A stretch of 64,000 nucleotides of DNA. Origin: CALFCE01 sp964411665. Lineage in GTDB: Bacteria > Pseudomonadota > Gammaproteobacteria > Granulosicoccales > Granulosicoccaceae. The stretch is taken from assembly GCA_964411665.1 (NCBI GenBank), contig CAYPMR010000008.1, positions 20,487 through 84,486 on the forward strand, given 5' to 3'. Positions 26,916 to 34,911 of the stretch are shown piece by piece; the stretch's first letter is position 1; each line of letters starts with the position of its first letter. Made by a program: the position numbers and the translations under genes. The notes beneath the pieces are model-generated. The model saw only the letters and a program-made list of their open reading frames with translations. It did no database searches and was not told the DNA's origin.

Positions 26916-27211
26916 GGTCGAGGTACTTATTCTCCTTTCCTAGGACGAGAAAAAAATCTGGAACCCATCTCAAACGGTGCGCCGATGCCGATGCGCTTGA
27001 CCCTGTAGGAAGATGCTCATATTTTCGAAAGAGTCTCTACCCGGAATATTAACTGTTTTCGGCCGGATCGTTGGACCTTTGCCAGTTTGATGGCTTGATT
27101 ATTTTAATCAACACTATTACCGCCACTGTGACTAAACTTTATTGTAATAATTTTACCTGATACTGCAGCTCCGCGCTCACAACAGCCAATAGTCGAGAAT
27201 CGAAATCCACC
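26916..27211. promoter_or_regulatory. Divergent control region between glcD and pyk
   Basis: This 296-base region should contain promoters for glcD (minus) and pyk (plus). The clearest element is a HexR-type operator at 27143-27157, described separately. Nothing else was recognised. Confidence 0.5.
27143..27157. promoter_or_regulatory. HexR operator candidate upstream of pyk
   Basis: The 15-mer TGTAATAATTTTACC matches the published gammaproteobacterial HexR consensus TGTARTWWWATTACA at 13 of 15 positions. It ends 54 bases before the pyk start. HexR is encoded in the same window. Regulation of pyk by HexR is known in several gammaproteobacteria, so context and motif agree. Confidence 0.6.
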
Positions 27212-28642
27212 ATGAGACGAAATCGCAATGCAAAAATAATTGCCACATTGGGTCCGGCAAGCAACTCGCCCGACATGCTGGAGGCGCTTTTCGTTGCCGG
27301 AATAGACGTGTTCAGACTCAACTTCAGTCATGGTGCGCATGAGGATCATGCAAAAACCCATGCAGCCCTGCGGGCACTGGAGAATAAAACTGGCCGACCC
27401 ATCGCTATCCTGATGGATCTGCAAGGTCCGAAACTGCGTGTCGGCAAATTTGCCAATGGCCCCCATGAGCTTCAAACCGGCCAGATGTTTCGAATGGATC
27501 TGGATGATGCGGCCGGCGATGCCACACGCGTGCAACTGCCACATCAAGAAATTTTCACAGCCTTGGAGGTTGGCGCGAATTTGCTGGTCAACGATGGCAA
27601 AGTAAAACTAAAAGTCCTCAGTTGTGACGCCACTTCTGCGACAACAGAGGTTGTCGTTGGCGGTGAAATTTCCAACAATAAAGGCGTCAATGTGCCCGAC
27701 GTGTACCTGCCCATTTCTCCACTCACCCCAAAGGATCGCGACGATCTTGAATTCGGTTTGTCACTGGGAGTGGATTGGGTCGCTCTGTCATTCGTGCAGC
27801 GGGCCGAGGATATGGAAGAAGCACGCAATCTGGTAGGTGGCCGCGCGGCCTTAATGGCAAAGCTTGAGAAACCTTCTGGTATACGTGCTCTTGACGGTAT
27901 CGTTGAAGCTTCGGATGCAATTATGGTTGCGCGTGGCGACCTCGGTGTGGAGATGCCGCAAGAGCAGGTACCTGTCATACAAAAACGTATCATCAAAGCC
28001 TGTCGTGAGGCAGGAAAACCCGTGGTTGTTGCAACGCAGATGCTGGAATCAATGATTCACTCGCCGGTACCGACGCGAGCGGAATCATCCGATGTTGCAA
28101 CTGCTGTCTATGACAGTGCAGATGCAGTCATGCTCTCTGCCGAAACAGCTGTCGGTGAATTTCCGGTCGAGGCAGTCACTGCTATGAATCGGGTTATCAA
28201 TGAAGTTGAGCAGGATCCGCAATTCCGGGTGCTACTGGATGCGTCACGCCCGGAACCCGGTAAAACTGTGGCGGATGCGATTTGTTCTTCACTGCATCAC
28301 GTCTCGTCAGTTATGCCGGTAGCTGCAACGTTTACCTATACTGAATCCGGCTTCAGTACCTTCAGAGCGGCCAGAGAACGACCCGAAGCGCCGGTCATCG
28401 GTTGTACACCAAATATCAACACGGCGCGCAAACTTGCACTGGTTTGGGGCGTCCATGCTGTTATCTCGGGCAACATGACCGACGTCGACGCCATGGTCAA
28501 AAATGCCATCGCCATCACTCTGGAAGGGGAATTTGGTTCACTCGGCGATGTTATTGCAATTACAGCAGGCATTCCCTTCGGGCGCACGGGAACGACCAAC
28601 ATGTTGCGTCTTACCCGTCTCAAAACCCTCGAGGGTGACTAA
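27212..28642 (+). CDS. pyk: Pyruvate kinase
   Basis: Glycolytic enzyme of 476 residues converting phosphoenolpyruvate plus ADP to pyruvate plus ATP in the cytosol. Motifs in order: the N-terminal KIIATLGPAS, VFRLNFSHG, LMDLQGPKLRVG (start of the B domain at about residue 75), LSFVQRAED, the active-site MAKLEKPSGI and the signature VARGDLGVEMPQEQVP. The C domain ends with TNMLRLTRL. Length is normal for the bacterial PykA type. It has an upstream HexR operator candidate, which fits control together with zwf and eda. The ATG at 27212 matches the family N-terminus. Confidence 0.97.
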   Translation: MRRNRNAKIIATLGPASNSPDMLEALFVAGIDVFRLNFSHGAHEDHAKTHAALRALENKTGRPIAILMDLQGPKLRVGKFANGPHELQTGQMFRMDLDDAAGDATRVQLPHQEIFTALEVGANLLVNDGKVKLKVLSCDATSATTEVVVGGEISNNKGVNVPDVYLPISPLTPKDRDDLEFGLSLGVDWVALSFVQRAEDMEEARNLVGGRAALMAKLEKPSGIRALDGIVEASDAIMVARGDLGVEMPQEQVPVIQKRIIKACREAGKPVVVATQMLESMIHSPVPTRAESSDVATAVYDSADAVMLSAETAVGEFPVEAVTAMNRVINEVEQDPQFRVLLDASRPEPGKTVADAICSSLHHVSSVMPVAATFTYTESGFSTFRAARERPEAPVIGCTPNINTARKLALVWGVHAVISGNMTDVDAMVKNAIAITLEGEFGSLGDVIAITAGIPFGRTGTTNMLRLTRLKTLEGD

Positions 28643-29036
28643 AATGGGGCAGCTGGTACTTGGTGTAGACAGTCAATGACGGTGTAGGCGGTCAATGACG
28701 GTGTGGGCGGTCAATGATTATTTCATGCAGTTAACAATGATTGGCTAATGATTGGCGCAAAACCGCAACCACCTCTCATACCATGAAACAGTTTGCAATA
28801 TAACCGCTACCACACCGAACCCTCTGTTAACAAATGTGGCATATCGCTGTCTTTTCGATTTTCCAGCCCGATGGTACGCGTATATATTGTATGTTAGCAG
28901 TCGCAGAGTAACGACGTCCTTGTTTGCACATTGAATTGGTTTCAATTGTAAGGACGTTGGCACAGGGAATGTCACGACAGCTGGTTCTGCGAGGTTCAAG
29001 GAAAACTCAGTTGTCAACTATCAAAAAGTGCGAGCC
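28643..29036. other. 394-base intergenic region between pyk and the LysM/FecR gene
   Basis: No gene supported. Just after the pyk stop are three tandem 19-bp repeats (28662-28718). The remainder is AT-rich and should hold the promoter of the next gene. Confidence 0.5.
28662..28718. repeat. Three tandem 19-bp repeats downstream of pyk
   Basis: Units at 28662-28680, 28681-28699 and 28700-28718 follow the pattern GGTGTRGRCRGTCAATGAY, differing at four positions. They start 20 bases after the pyk stop. No function is evident; slippage copies in a 3' flank are the simplest reading. Confidence 0.85.
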
Positions 29037-30446
29037 ATGAATAACGAAATATCATCACACCGCCATTCTTCACAAGAATCACCAAAGCGGTCATCACAGC
29101 GATCACCAAAGCGATCAACGCAACGACTGTCGAAACGACTGTCACCCCCTGGTTTACTTGCCTTGTTCTTTGTGGCGCTGCTGTTTACAGCAGGTACTGC
29201 CAGTGCAAACGAACGGGATGAATTTTTTGTAGAAATTGGCGATAAAACCGTCACTGTTCAACCGGGTGATACTCTGCACAAACTGGCTAAAGCCGAGTAC
29301 GGATCCCCTGCTTTTTGGCGCCTCATCGCCGAGTACAACTCACTGACCCCTTCTGCATCACTCCAACAAGGGCAGATCATAAAGTTACCCGTGTTAATGA
29401 AAAGGAAATTTGAATTTGCCGATGTCTCATTTGTCAAAGGAGATGTGCTACTAAGCCGAGCTGGCGAAGAAACGCGTGAGCTAACACGTGAAGACAGCAT
29501 TTTTCTTGAAGATATTGTAAAGACAGGGGAAGACGGTTTTGCGAGTCTTACATTTCGTACCGGTTCAGTTGTACATGTACAACCAAAAAGCGAAATTGAG
29601 CTGGTGCGTTTGCGTTGCCTTGAAAATGATGCAACCTGTGTACTGGGTATCAGCGCACTAAAAGGTGAAGTGTCATCCAACGTACAACGTGTGGGTGACC
29701 AACCAACCGACTTTAGAATTTTCACCCCTTATGCGACCGCAGCCGTACGTGGTACCGAATTCGATTTCGAAGCCGGTAGCGACACAATGGTAGTGGGAGT
29801 AACCGAGGGTAACGTGGATATCGTCTCTTCCGGTTCCCGGAATAATCTCGACAGAGGATTCGGTTCTGTAACCAAACAAGGACAAGCTGGTGGTGATCCG
29901 ATTCCTTTGATAGAACCACCAACGTTTAAAGGAATACCACCGCGATTTGCCGAAGGCGACAAGATCAGCTGGTGGCGTGCACTAAAAAGTAGCCAGTACA
30001 TCGTCAGTATCGCAAGCGAAGCCAATTCAACAGAAATTGTCTCGCAGGTACGCCAGTCAAATCAGGTTTATCAATTCGGCGAGCTCAACCCCGGCAGCTA
30101 TTTGTTTAACGTGCGCTCTGTGGATGAAAATGGGTTAAAGGGTTTTCCGTCATCGCAAAAAGTCAATGTGGTACAAATAAATCCAGACGCTGGCATTTAC
30201 GAATTAGTCGCCAACCGCGATGGGCAAAATCTGACGCTTAATGTAACCGAACCACGCCAGACAGCTACCGGATATGAACTGCAGGTATCATCCAGCAGTG
30301 ATTTTGATGATGTCATTTCTCTTGATATCGGCCAGAGTGGTACAGTCATTTTAAAAGCACCGGAAGGGGATTTATTTGCCCGCACCAGAGCGCTGATTGG
30401 TACGCAGGAAGTATCCGAATTTGGACCGTCATTGCGGGTTAACTAG
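29037..30446 (+). CDS. Exported LysM and FecR domain protein
   Basis: About 469 residues from ATG 29037 (a GTG lies 9 bases upstream). The N-terminus is extremely basic and Ser/Gln/Arg-rich (QESPKRSSQRSPKRSTQR), followed by a hydrophobic segment ending in TASANE, the likely signal cleavage. Next come a LysM repeat (VQPGDTLHKLAKAEYGSPAFW, about residues 73-115), a FecR domain (about 120-275, with FTPYATAAVRGTEFDFE) and a C-terminal beta region with fibronectin-like segments. LysM binds peptidoglycan; FecR domains are usually anti-sigma-type but stand-alone periplasmic forms occur. Probably cell-envelope associated; exact role unknown. A hairpin follows the stop. Confidence 0.85.
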   Translation: MNNEISSHRHSSQESPKRSSQRSPKRSTQRLSKRLSPPGLLALFFVALLFTAGTASANERDEFFVEIGDKTVTVQPGDTLHKLAKAEYGSPAFWRLIAEYNSLTPSASLQQGQIIKLPVLMKRKFEFADVSFVKGDVLLSRAGEETRELTREDSIFLEDIVKTGEDGFASLTFRTGSVVHVQPKSEIELVRLRCLENDATCVLGISALKGEVSSNVQRVGDQPTDFRIFTPYATAAVRGTEFDFEAGSDTMVVGVTEGNVDIVSSGSRNNLDRGFGSVTKQGQAGGDPIPLIEPPTFKGIPPRFAEGDKISWWRALKSSQYIVSIASEANSTEIVSQVRQSNQVYQFGELNPGSYLFNVRSVDENGLKGFPSSQKVNVVQINPDAGIYELVANRDGQNLTLNVTEPRQTATGYELQVSSSSDFDDVISLDIGQSGTVILKAPEGDLFARTRALIGTQEVSEFGPSLRVN

Positions 30447-30495
30447 AAGCCACCTGAAAATTTGATTGGGGGTTCATAGCCCTTGCACGCTGGCA

Positions 30496-30513
30496 GGCTG
30501 TTTTTCAACAGCC
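30496..30513. terminator. Hairpin after the LysM/FecR gene
   Basis: GGCTGTT (30496-30502) pairs perfectly with AACAGCC (30507-30513) around a TTTC loop, 50 bases past the stop. No T run follows on the plus strand, so it may only stabilise the transcript. Confidence 0.45.
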
Positions 30514-30616
30514 CGCTAGATCAAACTTCAATTTTGAAATAACTTCTAATACTCGTTTTAGCTAAAGACAAGATGTTGTATTAACACCAGTCAATACAAC
30601 ACTACGTGCGAAGCTA

Positions 30617-31447
30617 TCAAACGAATTTTCCGTCGATAGCACGGCGAGCGTCACTGACTCGACGAATCATTGTCTCGCCCCCTCTCACTGCAACACCCAC
30701 AGACAGAATATCCAGTAGCACTATCTGCGCAAGCCGCGATTTGATTGGCGCGAATATGTCGCTGTCTTCAATTACATCAACGTAGAGCGTCAGATCAGCA
30801 ATATCAGCAAGTGGAGAGCCAGTTGCCGTTACTGCTATTACTCGCGCACCTGCGTTTTTTGCAATCTTCGCGGTGTTCAAGAGATCGCGACTACGCCCCG
30901 ACGATGAGATGGCGATGACTAATGCACTGTCATCCAGAAGTGCAGCCGATGCATCCTGAATATGTGGATCCGAGTATGCAACTGCGGGTATGCCAAGGCG
31001 AAAAAATTTCAATTGCGCATCTTCTGCTACGACAGCTGAACCGCCTAAACCATAAAATTCAACGCGTTTGGCAGCCAGATAATAATCAACGGCTTTCTCT
31101 AAAGCTTCCGGGCTGATTTGATTGCGAATCTGCCCCAGTGAGGCCATAGCGCTATCAATTATTTTATTGGTCAGCGAACGCGTATTGTCGTCGAGAGAGA
31201 CATCCTGATAAATAAATGTCCCGCGGCTGGCTAGATCGCGTGCAAGCTTGAGCTTAAATTCCTGGAATCCAGCGCAATCGAGCGCGCGGCAAAATCGTAT
31301 GACAGTCGGCTCGCTAACTTGTGCCAGGCTCGACAATGCCTGAATGGAGGTCTGTACACAACGATCCGGGTCTTCAAGTACCGTGTCGGCAACTTTACGT
31401 TCAGATTTTCGCAAGGATTCGCGCGCTGACTTAATCTGCGACAACAT
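30617..31447 (-). CDS. hexR: HexR, RpiR-family transcriptional regulator of central carbohydrate metabolism
   Basis: Protein of 276 residues: an N-terminal helix-turn-helix (KSERKVADTVLEDPDRC, then SLAQVSEPTVIRFCRAL with the recognition helix) and a C-terminal SIS sugar-phosphate isomerase domain (about 115-250, AISSSGRSRDLLNTAKIAKNAG). The HexR ligand is usually 2-keto-3-deoxy-6-phosphogluconate, which relieves DNA binding. ATG 31447 was chosen over the TTG at 31456 because the Escherichia coli protein starts at the same alignment point. It follows zwf and pgl on the same strand. Two HexR-like operators (27143-27157 and 31486-31500) are in the window, which supports the assignment. Confidence 0.93.
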   Translation of the reverse strand: MLSQIKSARESLRKSERKVADTVLEDPDRCVQTSIQALSSLAQVSEPTVIRFCRALDCAGFQEFKLKLARDLASRGTFIYQDVSLDDNTRSLTNKIIDSAMASLGQIRNQISPEALEKAVDYYLAAKRVEFYGLGGSAVVAEDAQLKFFRLGIPAVAYSDPHIQDASAALLDDSALVIAISSSGRSRDLLNTAKIAKNAGARVIAVTATGSPLADIADLTLYVDVIEDSDIFAPIKSRLAQIVLLDILSVGVAVRGGETMIRRVSDARRAIDGKFV

Positions 31448-31485
31448 GGGGTGCAACCTGTGAATTCATGGGGTATCCAATTGCC

Positions 31486-31500
31486 TGCAATCAAATTACC
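31486..31500. promoter_or_regulatory. HexR operator candidate between pgl and hexR
   Basis: The 15-mer TGCAATCAAATTACC matches the HexR consensus TGTARTWWWATTACA at 12 of 15 positions. It lies 39 bases upstream of the hexR start, inside the 95-base gap after pgl, and could give autoregulation of an internal promoter. Confidence 0.45.
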
Positions 31501-31542
31501 AGCACGACAACGTATGCGATCTGATAGATTCCATAAGCCGTC

Positions 31543-32382
31543 TTAGTCATCACACCAGTATACGACGGGATCAGCGTATCTGAAAACAGCTGCGATCGGG
31601 AATGCCGCATGATCATCAAGCTGCAGAGCCCGTGACAACACCTCACACTTCTCCTGCCCGACAATATGCAACATCAGCATACGTGATTTGAAAATTCCCG
31701 AATATGTCAGCGACAGCCGCTCATGAGGGGCGCTGCTGGGTCTTACCTGGGTAACCAGCTCTGAGACTGACAAATCCACGTTAACCGTATCACTTAACTG
31801 ACTTTTCGGCGCATTAGTTTCGGTACAGGCTATGTGCAAATGATCTGGCAACTCTCGACCCGAGTGTGAAACCGATGAGTAAGGAAACAGCGATGCGGTG
31901 TGCCCATCGTTGCCCATACCGAGGACAGTCACATCGAATGCACCAGCATGTGCCAGCAATAATGAGTGCATTTTTCTGGCGTAACCCGGTAATGCGTCGA
32001 CCGCTGTCGTCGCCTTGTCATTATTGACTCCACCGGTGCCGTCGATCTCGCCAAGATCACTGAAACAGCTTATGAAACGAGCTTTACTTGCTTTATCAAC
32101 CAGCAGGTTCTCGCGCACCAGACGTTCGTTACTATCCTCATGATTCCGGGTCACCCACCGCTCATCAACCAGTGCAACGCTCACTCTAGCCCAATCAATA
32201 TCCTCAGCAGACAGGGCTTGAAGAAAGGGTATCGGCGTTGATCCACCTGATACGAGTAGACAGGCAGAACCTCTTTTCTCCATTGCCTGACGCAAATTTG
32301 ACGCCGTGTCCAGGGCCAATCGTTCACCAAGGGCTTGGGGGTCAGTGCATTCAACTCGCGTTATGCAATCCGGCAGGGTCAA
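31543..32382 (-). CDS. pgl: 6-phosphogluconolactonase (DevB/Pgl type)
   Basis: Cytosolic enzyme of 279 residues hydrolysing 6-phosphogluconolactone to 6-phosphogluconate. The motifs LLVSGGSTPIPFLQAL, VSVALVDERWVTRNHEDSNER, VLGMGNDGHTASLFP and PHERLSLTYSGIFKSRM are diagnostic. It is about 40 residues longer than usual because of extra sequence after ISCFSDLGE and a segment of about 25 residues (SQLSDTVNV and onward) between NAPK and PHERLSLT. That second insertion interrupts a normally contiguous motif. It appears to start at TTG 32382, 6 bp after the zwf stop, and no nearby ATG fits, so coupled translation with zwf is likely. Confidence 0.92.
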   Translation of the reverse strand: MTLPDCITRVECTDPQALGERLALDTASNLRQAMEKRGSACLLVSGGSTPIPFLQALSAEDIDWARVSVALVDERWVTRNHEDSNERLVRENLLVDKASKARFISCFSDLGEIDGTGGVNNDKATTAVDALPGYARKMHSLLLAHAGAFDVTVLGMGNDGHTASLFPYSSVSHSGRELPDHLHIACTETNAPKSQLSDTVNVDLSVSELVTQVRPSSAPHERLSLTYSGIFKSRMLMLHIVGQEKCEVLSRALQLDDHAAFPIAAVFRYADPVVYWCDD

Positions 32383-32388
32383 ATTCGG

Positions 32389-33864
32389 TCAGTCCTCATT
32401 CCAGCTTAAACCATCTTTGCCGATTAACACGTGAGATGACGATGGCCCCCAGCTTCCCGCCGTGTAGGGATCCGGGGCTTGCGGGTATTCATCCCAGGCT
32501 GCACGTATCGGATCTATCCATTCCCAGGCTGCTGCGACTTCGTCACGACGCATAAACCAGGTCGGGTTGCCGCGAATAATATCGATAAGTAAACGCTCAT
32601 ATGCGATGACGCGACGTTTTTTAAATACCTCATTGAAATCAAGATCTAGCGACACGGGCTCCAGATGCATGTGATCGCCACGGGTTTTTACGTATATTCT
32701 GAAGCGAATACTTTCTTCAGGCTGCAAGCGAATAATCAGTTGATTGGGAGTCTGAAACGCTCCGCTTGTTTCGAATATTGAATGCGGCACTGCACGAAAA
32801 TTAATGACTATCTCTGTCACTTTCTCAGCCATTCGCTTACCCGTTCTAAGATAGAAAGGAATACCTTCCCAACGCCAGGAACCAATCTCGGCACGCACAG
32901 CTACAAAGGTTTCAGTGTAACTGTCGATTGGGATGTCTTCATCTTCAAGATAACCAGAGACCTGACCGTCACTGAATGCGCCTGAACGGTACTGTCCTCG
33001 TACCGTGTCTTTGAGAGCGTCCAGTCCAGCCAACGGCTTTAAAGCGCGCAATACTTTTATTTTTTCATCACGCACCGCGTCAGGATCGTCACTGACCGGT
33101 GGTTCCATCGCCATAATAACCAGCAGCTGCAACAAATGATTTTGCAACATGTCACGTAATGCACCTGTTTGATCATAGAAGGAACCACGTCCTTCTATCC
33201 CCAGACTTTCAGCAATGGTGATTTGTACGTCTTTTATTCGCTCGCGTCGCCACAGCGGTTCAAACAACACATTGCCGAATCGGAGTGCGAGCAGGTTCTG
33301 TACTGTATCCTTGCCAAGATAGTGATCAATGCGGTAGATCTGTGACTCATCAAACGCCGCTGCCAATTCATCATTGATTTGTTCAGCGCTGGCAAGATCT
33401 CTTCCCAATGGTTTCTCCAGAGCGACACGACTGCGCGGGGTAATTAATCCAGCCAGCTTTAACTGCTGACAGGTTCGTGCAAATATACCGGGTGCTGTCG
33501 ACAAATAAAAAACCCTGACTCTGTCTTCGAATCCTGCCAGAACATCTTTTAACTTATCGAAATCACTGGAAACGGTGGCATCGACTGGCAGATAAGCAAT
33601 ACGTTGCAAAAAAGCGGTCCATTGCTCAGCTACATACTCCTTCTTTTCAATATGCGGCAGCGCTTCTTCCTCTACACGGGTTATAAACTCGGCAGTACTG
33701 TGCTTGCTACGGGCAACGCAAATCAACCTCGATTGCTCTGGCAATTGATCTTCGCAGTGACGAAAGTAAAGCGCGGGTATCAGCTTACGCATCGACAGAT
33801 CGCCAGTCGCGCCAAAAAGCACGAAATCAAAGATAGCAAGTTTGTCAATTTCCATCTGAGTCAT
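32389..33864 (-). CDS. zwf: Glucose-6-phosphate 1-dehydrogenase
   Basis: Enzyme of 491 residues oxidising glucose-6-phosphate to 6-phosphogluconolactone with NAD(P)+ at the head of the Entner-Doudoroff and pentose phosphate routes. The N-terminal Rossmann motif is FVLFGATGDLSMRKLIP. The active-site block is RIDHYLGKDTVQN, with H181 and K185. The coenzyme region and FYLRTGKRM and LEPVSLDLDF blocks are complete. First gene of the zwf-pgl-hexR run; eda is divergent. The start at ATG 33864 lacks a strong ribosome binding site. Confidence 0.97.
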   Translation of the reverse strand: MTQMEIDKLAIFDFVLFGATGDLSMRKLIPALYFRHCEDQLPEQSRLICVARSKHSTAEFITRVEEEALPHIEKKEYVAEQWTAFLQRIAYLPVDATVSSDFDKLKDVLAGFEDRVRVFYLSTAPGIFARTCQQLKLAGLITPRSRVALEKPLGRDLASAEQINDELAAAFDESQIYRIDHYLGKDTVQNLLALRFGNVLFEPLWRRERIKDVQITIAESLGIEGRGSFYDQTGALRDMLQNHLLQLLVIMAMEPPVSDDPDAVRDEKIKVLRALKPLAGLDALKDTVRGQYRSGAFSDGQVSGYLEDEDIPIDSYTETFVAVRAEIGSWRWEGIPFYLRTGKRMAEKVTEIVINFRAVPHSIFETSGAFQTPNQLIIRLQPEESIRFRIYVKTRGDHMHLEPVSLDLDFNEVFKKRRVIAYERLLIDIIRGNPTWFMRRDEVAAAWEWIDPIRAAWDEYPQAPDPYTAGSWGPSSSHVLIGKDGLSWNED

Positions 33865-34055
33865 AATGGCAGGTGTCAGATAACGCGATTATTCCAATAC
33901 ATACATAAAACTATTATAAAGCCCGAGCAGCTATGTCGAGACAAGGCGACCCTTGTCATAGTTCATAACAAAGCACCCAGCGATATGCTCTGGCGCCCAA
34001 ATTTTCAGATAGTATAAGGTAACTGTACAGCATCCATATGAAGGACAATTAACCG
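33865..34055. promoter_or_regulatory. Divergent zwf/eda control region
   Basis: The 191-base region separates zwf and eda. A HexR site would be expected but I see no good 15-base match. An imperfect palindrome, TGTCAT-AGTTC-ATAACA, is at 33954-33970, with ends like HexR half-sites but a 5-base instead of 3-base spacer; it is only a weak candidate. An AAGGA at 34041-34045 serves eda. Confidence 0.35.
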
Positions 34056-34688
34056 ATGACCTGCAAATTAACGATCAAACAGGTAATGCAAAGCGCGCCT
34101 GTCATGCCAGTATTGGTTATCAATCAAATTGATGACGCATTGCCAATTGCAGAAGCCCTGCTTGCTGGTGGCCTGAACGTAGCGGAAATCACTCTGCGCA
34201 CACCATGCGCATTGGACTGCATAGGGGCAATAAGCAAAGCGTTACCCGACATGATAGTCGGTGCTGGTACAGTTAATAATGCCGATGAGATGAAACGGGT
34301 TAAAGAGCAAGGTGCACAGTTCGCTGTAAGCCCGGGATTCACAGTAAATCTGCACAAGGCAGCACTCGATCATGACATGCCGTGGCTACCAGGCATTTGT
34401 AGTCCTGGCGAAATATTACAAGCTGCAGAGTGCGAACGACACGAACTGAAATTTTTTCCAGCCGAACAAGCAGGTGGTAGCGCCTTCCTTGCCACGCTCA
34501 GTGGGCCTTTTCAACAGACTGCCTTTTGTCCAACCGGTGGTATCAATGCGGATAGTGCTCTGGACTATCTGCGTCTTGATAACGTGTTGTGCGTTGGTGG
34601 CACCTGGGTAACACCTGGGAATGCCGTAAAAGACAAGGACTGGAACTGTATCTCCAAATTAGCCGCAGCAGCCAGTCAACTGGCTTGA
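34056..34688 (+). CDS. eda: KHG/KDPG aldolase
   Basis: Aldolase of 210 residues that splits 2-keto-3-deoxy-6-phosphogluconate to pyruvate and glyceraldehyde-3-phosphate, the last step of the Entner-Doudoroff pathway. Motifs: VAEITLRTPCAL with the conserved glutamate, MIVGAGTVNNADEM, FAVSPGFTVNLH, the Schiff-base lysine K132 in ELKFFPAEQAGG and FCPTGGIN. An AAGGA ribosome binding site lies 10 bases before ATG 34056. Divergent from zwf; the matching 6-phosphogluconate dehydratase (edd) is not in the window. Confidence 0.96.
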   Translation: MTCKLTIKQVMQSAPVMPVLVINQIDDALPIAEALLAGGLNVAEITLRTPCALDCIGAISKALPDMIVGAGTVNNADEMKRVKEQGAQFAVSPGFTVNLHKAALDHDMPWLPGICSPGEILQAAECERHELKFFPAEQAGGSAFLATLSGPFQQTAFCPTGGINADSALDYLRLDNVLCVGGTWVTPGNAVKDKDWNCISKLAAAASQLA

Positions 34689-34833
34689 ATACACTGGAAA
34701 CTCTATTAACCACCTGATCTGCAAAACCCTCGTTTTGCTCACCTTGGGGAGCGCTTAGGCTAGCTGTCGCATTTTCACGTTTTTGACCGGATGCGACGGC
34801 CACCGAGTCAAGATATTTTGCACTAAATCACGC

Positions 34834-34861
34834 TTTTCACAAAGTTAAGTGCCGTTATAAT
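34834..34861 (+). promoter_or_regulatory. Sigma-70-type promoter candidate for the JmjC/cupin-like gene
   Basis: A perfect -10 box TATAAT lies at 34856-34861, with TTTTCA (4 of 6 to TTGACA) at 34834-34839 and a 16-base spacer. The predicted start of transcription is about 45 bases before ATG 34912. Upstream, GTCGCAT (34766-34772) and ATGCGAC (34791-34797) are inverted repeats that may form a hairpin or operator. Confidence 0.5.
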
Positions 34862-34911
34862 GGGACGGAGCAGCAGTGCTTGGCATACCGCGATAACAGA
34901 AGAGTTTTAAA

